Part shown: in pieces, positions 13,512 through 18,190 of the stretch | Layout: the number at the start of each line of letters is the position of its first letter | Numbering within the stretch: position 1 is the first letter of the stretch | Origin: a virus | DNA length: 25,693 nucleotides | Virus record (IMG/VR): IMGVR_UViG_3300017917_000462 | Location: 1 to 25,693 of that record | Direction: 5' to 3' (one strand) | Notes under the pieces: model-generated | Database searches by the model: none | Seen by the model: the letters and a program-made list of their open reading frames with translations, nothing else | Told to the model about the DNA's origin: nothing | Made by a program: the position numbers and the translations under genes

Positions 13512-13526
13512 GCCTAATTGTTAGGC
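13512..13526 (-). repeat. Short inverted repeat at a stop codon
   Basis: GCCTAA-TTG-TTAGGC is a perfect 6-bp stem that includes the TAG stop of the 145-aa gene. It could weakly slow ribosomes or protect the mRNA end before the next Shine-Dalgarno. No T run follows. Confidence 0.35.
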
Positions 13527-13951
13527 GTTTGTTTATTCTCTGGCAACAAATCTTTTAATTGTTTGTATGCCATTGAAATTTCTTTAATTTTTTCTGAGTG
13601 AGGATTGTCACCAGTTGATGCCCCATAGGTTTCATTCCACTTAATAATTTTGGTAATCTGTTTATCAAACTTAGAAAGACTATCCTGAACATTTTCAATA
13701 TACTCAAAAGCAGATTCACGAGAATCAGAAAGAAACTTTACAAAGTCGTCAGACTTCTCAAGCTTTTTGTTTTCTAGTTCTTGCAAGATACTTGAATATT
13801 CATGTAGCAAAATATTTCTTCTTATTTCGGATTCAGATTTAGCAACTACAGCATTGTGAAAATTACGTCTTAGTATTAAATTTCTAAAACCTAAGTATGC
13901 AATGAGCAAAGTTAGCAATGAATAAATAACAATAGTGATTATTGTGTTCAT
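13514..13951 (-). CDS. Membrane-anchored helical protein, 145 aa
   Basis: One N-terminal membrane segment (about 4-22, TIITIVIYSLLTLLIAYLGF) followed by a long charged, mostly helical domain with EYSSILQELENKKLEKSDDF and FEYIENVQDSLSKFDKQI. The layout is a single-span anchor with a cytoplasmic coiled coil, somewhat like an inner-membrane spanin or an Rz-like protein, but a Gram-positive host has no outer membrane to fuse. It is coupled to the 81-aa gene by ATGA. Confidence 0.65.
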   Translation of the reverse strand: MNTIITIVIYSLLTLLIAYLGFRNLILRRNFHNAVVAKSESEIRRNILLHEYSSILQELENKKLEKSDDFVKFLSDSRESAFEYIENVQDSLSKFDKQITKIIKWNETYGASTGDNPHSEKIKEISMAYKQLKDLLPENKQTPNN

Positions 13952-14193
13952 TCGTCTATTGGTCTCCTGCTTATCTGTACAATAGCACCATTACGTTCTA
14001 GTGCGTCTTTTACTCGTACCATATATTCTACAGCACTACGCTTATCTTCGTCAAGTAGTTTGATGAACTTTGCTTCATCTGCTACGACTTCAATAAAGAA
14101 CATACCCTCAACGTTGTGCTCAAATATCTCAACCTGAAAATTAGGTGGTGGAGTAATTGAGTGAAAAGCTCTTTTCATTTCTAATGTGTACAT
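13948..14193 (-). CDS. Unknown protein, 81 aa
   Basis: A small soluble alpha/beta protein with no recognised motif: MYTLEMKRAFHSITPPPNF, then IFEHNVEGMFFIEVVADE and a DKRSAVEYMVRVKDALERNGAIVQ helix-strand ending. It is joined to the membrane-anchored gene by ATGA and follows whiB by nine bases, with TAGGAAT as Shine-Dalgarno. The two coupled products may interact. Confidence 0.65.
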   Translation of the reverse strand: MYTLEMKRAFHSITPPPNFQVEIFEHNVEGMFFIEVVADEAKFIKLLDEDKRSAVEYMVRVKDALERNGAIVQISRRPIDE

Positions 14194-14202
14194 ATTTTAT
14201 TC

Positions 14203-14487
14203 CTATTCAATCGTTAAGTTTTGCCAAGTGTTAGCCCAGTCTGCTTTTGTTTTATGTCTATTAAATTCTCTAGATACCTTGCCAGCATCCAAATAAACTC
14301 CACCCCAAACACCATATTCTTTGTTTGAGATACCAACAGCAAAACACATTTTAGCTACTGGACACATAGAACACATTTCATCTATGGCTGGTCTTAGTTC
14401 CAAGTCTTCTTCGTATTTATCAAAGAATAGATTGGTGTCAAAGTCAAGACACTGGGCATCCTCTTTCCATTCATCTTTGTGGCTCAT
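14203..14487 (-). CDS. WhiB-family iron-sulfur transcription factor
   Basis: A 94-aa Wbl protein. The four cluster ligands are C13, C39, C42 and C48 (CSMCPVAKMC), and the GVWGG turn follows at 59-63, all as in the family; a basic C-terminal HKTKAD tail could touch DNA. WhiB proteins bind a [4Fe-4S] cluster and act with the primary sigma factor in actinobacteria. They are almost confined to actinobacteria and their phages, so this gene is the best host marker here. It may tune host or phage promoters during infection. It overlaps the 77-aa gene upstream by about 17 bases. Confidence 0.95.
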   Translation of the reverse strand: MSHKDEWKEDAQCLDFDTNLFFDKYEEDLELRPAIDEMCSMCPVAKMCFAVGISNKEYGVWGGVYLDAGKVSREFNRHKTKADWANTWQNLTIE

Positions 14488-14701
14488 TTTCGCTCACAAA
14501 CTTTTTTGGAATGTTCCAGCCATCGTTCCATTCGTATCTCTTACGAATAATCCATTCGTCATTAACGAATGCACCTTCTACAGACGTATAGGCTGTGGGA
14601 GACTTTTTGGACTCAATTACTGTCCATCCGTCCCAGGATAGAGAGCTATTGTTTTCTACAATGCTTTCCATTTGTTCTAGAGAATCAATTAACATAATCA
14701 T
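14471..14701 (-). CDS. Unknown Trp-rich protein, 76 aa
   Basis: A small protein with five tryptophans, including WDGWTVIESKK and later WIIRKRYEWNDGWNIPKKF, which looks like a compact beta-hairpin fold. The frame can also open at a GTG at 14707, but AGGA is seven bases before the ATG at 14701. It overlaps both neighbours. I recall similar short Trp-rich proteins in actinophages without function. Nothing points to a specific role. Confidence 0.65.
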   Translation of the reverse strand: MIMLIDSLEQMESIVENNSSLSWDGWTVIESKKSPTAYTSVEGAFVNDEWIIRKRYEWNDGWNIPKKFVSENEPQR

Positions 14702-15059
14702 TCTCACTTCCTGTGTATATTACTTTTTTGATTTGTGTTTCTTCAATCACTACCATGCATCTATCGCATGGCTTGCTGTTTCTATCCTTGCCCTGATTGT
14801 TAATCCTAGCAACGTAAAGGACAGCTCCTTTTACATTCCACTTAGCATCTCTTATTGCATCAACTTCTGCATGAACAGAACAATGTGCCTTAATGTGTTC
14901 TGGTGAAACAATGTCAGGGTGGTTGCGGTCTTTATTGAAACCAGTTCCAATTACACTACCACCCTTAACAATAATCGCTCCGTGTCTGTGTCTTGAATCT
15001 GATTTAGATGCAAGATATCTAGCAACGGAGAGAAATGCTTTCTCTCTCTTACTAAGCAT
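14685..15059 (-). CDS. dCMP deaminase
   Basis: A 124-aa zinc deaminase of the dCMP/ComEB type. The zinc and proton-shuttle motif is VHAEVDAI and the second zinc motif is PCDRC. HGAIIVKGGSVIGTGFN is the usual lead-in. It turns dCMP into dUMP, which ThyX (3677-4378) then methylates to dTMP. RNA- and tRNA-editing members are larger or have different loops, so a nucleotide substrate is most likely. It starts with a TAATG joint to the SLOG gene. Confidence 0.9.
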   Translation of the reverse strand: MLSKREKAFLSVARYLASKSDSRHRHGAIIVKGGSVIGTGFNKDRNHPDIVSPEHIKAHCSVHAEVDAIRDAKWNVKGAVLYVARINNQGKDRNSKPCDRCMVVIEETQIKKVIYTGSENDYVN

Positions 15060-15409
15060 TAAAATCTATAAACTCCAACTTCAACATCTTTGGCATCTGC
15101 CAGCGTAACAATATCTGGTAGCGATTCCTTTGGCTTACTAAAGTATGCTAAGTAATCAATCTTGTCAATGTTTTCTTTAATCCAGTTAGGTGGAATCTTA
15201 ACAAGTTTAATTCGAATACCACGAGCCTTAAGGCTACGCTCTGTAATGTTTGAAAACTCCTGACCAAATGAATTAATCTGGGCAGGACCAGCAGACATGA
15301 TTGTAATCATTTTATCATCTTCTGGGAGCTGTGTCAATGCTGTGTGCATTGCTCTTAGGAAAATATTGTAGTCTGTAAAACTACGGCTTCCGTGGATAGC
15401 CACTATCAT
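15059..15409 (-). CDS. SLOG-domain (DUF2493-like) protein, 116 aa
   Basis: The start VAIHGSRSFTDY matches the GSR(x)F nucleotide-binding loop of the YspA/DUF2493 branch of the SLOG superfamily, and MSAGPAQINSFG is the second conserved loop. The rest follows a Rossmann-like order, with FSNITERSLKARGIRIKLVKIPPNW. SLOG proteins bind nucleotides or NAD-like ligands and act as sensors or hydrolases, in some cases in defence. What it senses here cannot be told. It overlaps the membrane-anchored gene upstream by 29 bases. Confidence 0.75.
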   Translation of the reverse strand: MIVAIHGSRSFTDYNIFLRAMHTALTQLPEDDKMITIMSAGPAQINSFGQEFSNITERSLKARGIRIKLVKIPPNWIKENIDKIDYLAYFSKPKESLPDIVTLADAKDVEVGVYRF

Positions 15410-15800
15410 TTCCTTTTCCTTCCGTTAGTTTTTGGACAATGAATTGAGTCTTTTCTAATTGTACATCATTCATGGTCATTGTGTCAACCTTTCTTGTTGT
15501 TTCATTATCAACAATTCCGTCAACTATGTTTGCTACATAAAGTGTTTGGTCTACAATCCAGTAAGCTTCGCCTTCAATAATAATAACTCTTACTTCTTGA
15601 CTAGCCTTATATTCTGATGATTGTGTTTTCTTTTTTACCACTGGCAAAAATTGTTCTATCATTTTTTGAGAAATCATATCGTCAATGTATGATTGAGAAA
15701 TTCTGGGACGATTGAGTGGTTTGGACATAACTTTTGCAGAACGTTTACCAAAGTAAGACATGATTAACAAAGTAATCAATGAGCCAAGAAAGTATTCCAT
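15381..15800 (-). CDS. Membrane-anchored protein, 139 aa
   Basis: A short N-terminal hydrophobic segment (MEYFLGSLITLLIMSYFG) is followed by a basic linker (KRSAKVMSKPLNRPR) and a soluble C-terminal domain with a beta-hairpin pattern VRVIIIEGEAYWIVDQTLYV. This suggests an N-out/C-in signal anchor. No family is recognised. A short leader with AGGTGA and a TATAAT hexamer lies directly upstream, so it starts a transcript that includes the SLOG, deaminase and whiB genes. Confidence 0.65.
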   Translation of the reverse strand: MEYFLGSLITLLIMSYFGKRSAKVMSKPLNRPRISQSYIDDMISQKMIEQFLPVVKKKTQSSEYKASQEVRVIIIEGEAYWIVDQTLYVANIVDGIVDNETTRKVDTMTMNDVQLEKTQFIVQKLTEGKGNDSGYPRKP

Positions 15801-15815
15801 ATGTCACCTAATATT

Positions 15816-15821
15816 ATTATA
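15816..15821 (-). promoter_or_regulatory. -10 hexamer TATAAT upstream of the 139-aa gene
   Basis: TATAAT (minus, 15821-15816) lies 15 bases before the ATG at 15800 and just after the DUF7455 stop. The short leader retains AGGTGA. There is no TG extension. Confidence 0.5.
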
Positions 15822-15824
15822 CTA

Positions 15825-16043
15825 CTAGTAGTCGTCACCCTGAGATTTATTTTCAATCAAGCGGTCTCGCTCGTCAATAATCTCAAATGCAAATGCTTGT
15901 AGCTTATCGCCATCTGCTTTTTTAAAGTGATGCCCACAGAACATAAGGTCTCCTGCAACACCCTTGATTTGCACATAAGCCTGTGCTCCGCAAGCGTCAC
16001 AGCGGTCTAGTCCTGTGAGCATCCACTCTTTTGCTTCTACCAA
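15825..16043 (-). CDS. DUF7455-type zinc protein, 72 aa
   Basis: The core reads CDACGAQAYVQIKG, then LMFCGHH: Cys15, Cys18, Cys36 and His38/His39 make a compact zinc site. This is the DUF7455 pattern common in actinobacteria and their phages, of unknown function. The start is TTG, directly after the upstream TAA (TAATTG), with AAGGA seven to eight bases before it. The acidic tail is simple. It supports an actinobacterial host. Confidence 0.8.
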   Translation of the reverse strand: MVEAKEWMLTGLDRCDACGAQAYVQIKGVAGDLMFCGHHFKKADGDKLQAFAFEIIDERDRLIENKSQGDDY

Positions 16044-16220
16044 TTATTTGTCCTTACTGTAAAATCCGCTACCATTAAATTGTATTGCTCCTACTGAGTA
16101 TACACGAGTCATTGCAATTTTGCAAGTCTCACACTCATATCCAGGGTCAGTTTCCATAATAGAGCGAGTTACAGTAAGTACTGCCTCACATTGAGAACAT
16201 TTATAATTGTAGCTTGGCAT
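16044..16220 (-). CDS. FmdB-like zinc-ribbon protein, 58 aa
   Basis: The protein starts MPSYNYKCSQC and has a second CETC at 30-33, then a GAIQFNGSGFYSKD ending. This order (MPxYxYxCxxC, CxxC, and the GSGFYxxD tail) is that of the FmdB regulatory-domain zinc ribbon. In bacteria it is a putative regulator; in phages its job is unknown. It sits exactly between the endolysin stop and the TTG of the DUF7455 gene. Confidence 0.85.
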   Translation of the reverse strand: MPSYNYKCSQCEAVLTVTRSIMETDPGYECETCKIAMTRVYSVGAIQFNGSGFYSKDK

Positions 16221-16222
16221 TT

Positions 16223-16765
16223 TTATTCTGCTTTAGCCTTTGGTGTAACAATTGGCTTTGCTGGGTCTGCCTTTGCAGCAGGAGCCTCAGCTTTAACTGG
16301 CTTGTTGTTCTGGTCAATGTGCTTGTGAACATCAACTAGGTCTTCCATTGCCACTAGGTGAACATCTTTACCATGTGCCATTGCTGTACCTGCCATATGT
16401 AGATGGGCACCAGTGGAGGCGGAACCACTTGGTGTATTCTTACCTCCACCAACTTTACCAATGACTGACTTGCCACCCTCAAGTGGTGAATCAATTTCAA
16501 GTGCTGGCTTTTCTGCAAGGTGTGCGTATAGCCAATAGAAACCATCATCTGAAGACTGCACTAGGCAATGTCCTAGAACATCTGTCCAGAAAATCTTCTT
16601 GACCTTTCCATCAGTAATAGCCTTGATTGGCTTTAGTTCAATTGCTTTTTTGATACCCCAGTCAGAACCACGGTGTGGGTGCTTTCTGTATGATGCCATG
16701 TTTCCGAGTTCATCCCCACGGTTTCCTGGGAATGGGTCGAAATATTGTGCTGGTTTAACTGCCAT
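16223..16765 (-). CDS. M23-family peptidoglycan endopeptidase (endolysin)
   Basis: A 180-aa zinc metallopeptidase of the LytM/M23 type. Ligands visible are H31 and D35 (HRGSDWG) and H121/H123 in the GAHLHM motif, with H82 in the YAHL segment as the catalytic partner. It would cut peptide cross-links of the cell wall. There is no signal peptide, so it needs a holin, and no separate wall-binding domain; the C-terminus is an Ala/Lys/Pro tail that might bind anionic wall polymers. A virion-associated lysin is the alternative. The leader holds a stem-loop and AAGGAG, and three tRNA genes lie directly upstream. Confidence 0.87.
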   Translation of the reverse strand: MAVKPAQYFDPFPGNRGDELGNMASYRKHPHRGSDWGIKKAIELKPIKAITDGKVKKIFWTDVLGHCLVQSSDDGFYWLYAHLAEKPALEIDSPLEGGKSVIGKVGGGKNTPSGSASTGAHLHMAGTAMAHGKDVHLVAMEDLVDVHKHIDQNNKPVKAEAPAAKADPAKPIVTPKAKAE

Positions 16766-16780
16766 TTTATTCTCCTTCTA

Positions 16781-16797
16781 TGTAGAGTTTATCTACA
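16781..16797 (-). promoter_or_regulatory. Leader stem-loop before the endolysin Shine-Dalgarno
   Basis: TGTAGA and TCTACA make a 6-bp stem with a 5-base loop, immediately before the AGAAGGAG site of the endolysin. It lies about 20 bases after the 3' end of tRNA-Thr, so it would be the new 5' end of the lysin mRNA once the tRNA is cut out. Confidence 0.5.
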
Positions 16798-16816
16798 AAT
16801 CTATTTTATCACTAAT

Positions 16817-16892
16817 TGGAGCCACCTGTGGGATTCGAACCCACCACCTACGCATTACAAGTACGTTGCTCTACCGAATGAGCTAAGGTGGC
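16817..16892 (-). tRNA. tRNA-Thr (anticodon TGT), CCA encoded
   Basis: The acceptor stem GCCACCT/AGGTGGC, D-arm, anticodon loop CTTGTAA with anticodon TGT, and T-arm GTGGG TTCGAAT CCCAC are all well paired. The 3' end reads T-CCA, so CCA is encoded, unlike the other three tRNAs. It reads ACA and possibly other ACN codons. Confidence 0.95.
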
Positions 16893-16896
16893 AAAG

Positions 16897-16970
16897 CGAC
16901 TCCAATGGGACTTGAACCCACGACCCCCACCGTGACAGGGTGGTGCTCTAACCAACTGAGCTATGAAGCC
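16897..16970 (-). tRNA. tRNA-Asp (anticodon GTC)
   Basis: Acceptor GGCTTCA pairs with TGGAGTC with two G-T wobbles, discriminator G. Anticodon loop CTGTCAC gives GTC; the stem CCACC/GGTGG is strong, and the T-arm is GTGGG TTCAAGT CCCAT. CCA is not encoded. Only four bases separate it from tRNA-Thr. Confidence 0.95.
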
Positions 16971-16974
16971 AAAT

Positions 16975-17041
16975 GACTCTAAACAATACCTACTTTCTAG
17001 AATTTCAGTATTGACCGCATCCACTTTTGTGTCCGTGAGTC
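16975..17041 (-). other. Folded spacer between tRNA-Asp and tRNA-Asn
   Basis: GACTC (minus strand) near 17041 can pair with GAGTC near 16975, enclosing small CAC-AAAA-GTG and AATAC/GTATT hairpins. The three-stem plan is tRNA-sized but has no T-loop or anticodon arm. It could be a tRNA relic or a processing structure. Confidence 0.25.
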
Positions 17042-17045
17042 TTTG

Positions 17046-17117
17046 CTGACCATCCTGGATTCGAACCAGGAACCTTAGAGTTAACAGCTCTCTGCTCTGC
17101 CGTTGAGCTAATGGTCA
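17046..17117 (-). tRNA. tRNA-Asn (anticodon GTT)
   Basis: Acceptor TGACCAT/ATGGTCA is fully paired, discriminator G, D-arm GCTC/GAGC, anticodon loop CTGTTAA with anticodon GTT, T-arm CCTGG TTCGAAT CCAGG. One mismatch closes the anticodon stem. CCA is not encoded. It follows the cupin gene by six bases. Confidence 0.95.
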
Positions 17118-17123
17118 ATATGT

Positions 17124-17462
17124 CTATTCTACTACACGACCATAGTCGTCTTCTAGTCTTTCGATATCATCTTCCCCAAGATATGAACCAAACTGAATCT
17201 CAACAATTTTTAAATCAGTTTTAGCAATGATTCTATGCTCTACATTCTTGGGAACATTAACTGTAACACCATGAAACAATGGAAGCTTTCCACCACGAAC
17301 AACTGCTGTTCCTGTGCCAGAAAGAACATACCAAGTTTCACTACGATACTTATGTTTTTGTAGGCTAAGTCTTTGACCAGCATGAACATTCAGTATTTTA
17401 ATTTGAAAATGTTCACCAGTCTTTACAACCTCATAGTTGCCCCAGGGTCTAATAGTTTCCAA
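17124..17462 (-). CDS. Mannose-6-phosphate isomerase, type II cupin
   Basis: A 112-aa cupin with the full pattern of the C-terminal isomerase domain of bifunctional GMP/PMI proteins: RPWGNY at 5-10, QRLSLQKHKYRSETWYVLSG (metal ligands H37 and E42), PKNVEHR (H76) and the ending GSYLGEDDIERLEDDYGR. It interconverts fructose-6-phosphate and mannose-6-phosphate. Together with the phosphomannomutase-like enzyme at 1101-1823 it would make mannose-1-phosphate. The start is TTG in a TAATTG joint with the upstream gene. A stand-alone cupin of this size is usual in phages and some bacteria. Confidence 0.88.
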   Translation of the reverse strand: METIRPWGNYEVVKTGEHFQIKILNVHAGQRLSLQKHKYRSETWYVLSGTGTAVVRGGKLPLFHGVTVNVPKNVEHRIIAKTDLKIVEIQFGSYLGEDDIERLEDDYGRVVE

Positions 17463-17663
17463 TTAAACAAGCCATTTCACTACAGGGCAACATGGGTCTC
17501 CGCCATCTTCCCAATCTTGTTCTTCTTCTGCGGTCATATAGTTATCACCGTCATGGGTCATACAGAATCCTTCTGTAATCCAACCTTTATCGATACCGAT
17601 GTGCAGCCAAGCGACTGCTTCTTCTACTTCTTCTAATGAGAAGTCTTTACGCTCAATAGTCAT
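17463..17663 (-). CDS. Conserved small acidic protein, 66 aa
   Basis: The C-terminal half, FCMTHDGDNYMTAEEEQDWEDGGDPCCPVVKWL, is given here only by its marks: CMTHDG, an acidic EEEQDWEDGG run, and a PCCPVV ending. I recall near-identical short proteins in actinobacteriophages with unknown function. The three Cys and one His could bind metal. Its Shine-Dalgarno (AGAAAGGG) lies inside the right arm of a 12-bp inverted repeat that spans its own promoter (17670-17715). Confidence 0.75.
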   Translation of the reverse strand: MTIERKDFSLEEVEEAVAWLHIGIDKGWITEGFCMTHDGDNYMTAEEEQDWEDGGDPCCPVVKWLV

Positions 17664-17669
17664 AATGAA

Positions 17670-17715
17670 AACCCTTTCTAGGTCTGTAACAATTATACAT
17701 CAACTAGAAAGGGTT
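17670..17715 (-). promoter_or_regulatory. 12-bp inverted repeat flanking a promoter and masking a Shine-Dalgarno
   Basis: AACCCTTTCTAG (17670-17681) and CTAGAAAGGGTT (17704-17715) are perfect complements 22 bases apart. Between them lies TATAAT (minus, 17697-17692), whose start site near 17685 leaves only the promoter-proximal arm in the new transcript. A read-through transcript has both arms and would fold the AAAGGG site of the 66-aa gene into the stem; TTTTCATT follows the stem, so it may also act as a terminator. Confidence 0.6.
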
Positions 17716-17720
17716 GTCAA

Positions 17721-18011
17721 TTATTTCTTTGTGGCTTTTGGTGTCTCTTCTGCTACATCTTTAAGTGCAATTGTCTGACGGAAAGCAGCATCAATTTCTG
17801 CTCTAGTAAGTTTACCGTCTTCAAGGAATGCAAGGGATAATAGTTCTACAACTTTGGCTACAGCCATGATACCACCCATAGTGGCACTGAACCAAATAGG
17901 AATATCAAGACCGCTTACCTGTCCTGCTACCGAACCTGCACCAATAACACCAAGTGCTGATGCAACGAATGTAGCGACAATACGCATAATAACGTTTCCA
18001 AGTAAATTCAT
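17721..18011 (-). CDS. Holin-like two-pass membrane protein, 96 aa
   Basis: Two hydrophobic segments (about 5-27 and 37-58: VIMRIVATFVASALGVIGAG and PIWFSATMGGIMAVAKVVELL) are followed by an EDGKLTRAEIDAAF segment and a Lys-rich tail. The form matches small actinophage membrane proteins called holins. AAGGAGG precedes the ATG at 18011, so the longer upstream frame is not used. It is coupled to the 59-aa membrane protein by TAATG; the pair could be holin and antiholin. Confidence 0.72.
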   Translation of the reverse strand: MNLLGNVIMRIVATFVASALGVIGAGSVAGQVSGLDIPIWFSATMGGIMAVAKVVELLSLAFLEDGKLTRAEIDAAFRQTIALKDVAEETPKATKK

Positions 18012-18190
18012 TAGTCTTCCTCCTTTTCTGCTGCGTTTCTGAGTGGGTAGGTAATAATCCATAGACCCATTGTGCCTAGAATTGCCCAGCCTACTACATC
18101 TTTTGCTGAACCCTCAAGGACTAGCCATGCAACAAACATACCTAGAAGGGTCCAGGCTTGACCTAGCATATCATTTAAAAATTTCTTCAT
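18011..18190 (-). CDS. Small two-pass membrane protein, 59 aa
   Basis: The frame has a short basic start (MKKFLNDM), two hydrophobic segments (AWTLLGMFVAWLVLEG and VVGWAILGTMGLWIITY) and a charged tail. AGGAGG is eight bases before the ATG, and the start shares one base with the PA14 gene stop (TAATG). A holin or antiholin role with the 96-aa protein is plausible; alternatively it could serve the exported PA14 protein directly upstream. Confidence 0.8.
   Translation of the reverse strand: MKKFLNDMLGQAWTLLGMFVAWLVLEGSAKDVVGWAILGTMGLWIITYPLRNAAEKEED

Noticed and set aside
14321-14641. Rightward 106-aa frame opposite whiB and its neighbour
   Set aside because: The leftward whiB frame has all family residues, so the opposite frame is a shadow.
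16975-17041. Fifth tRNA between tRNA-Asp and tRNA-Asn
   Set aside because: There is no GTTCRANNC T-loop, no anticodon arm and only a 5-bp closing stem. It is listed only as a folded spacer.
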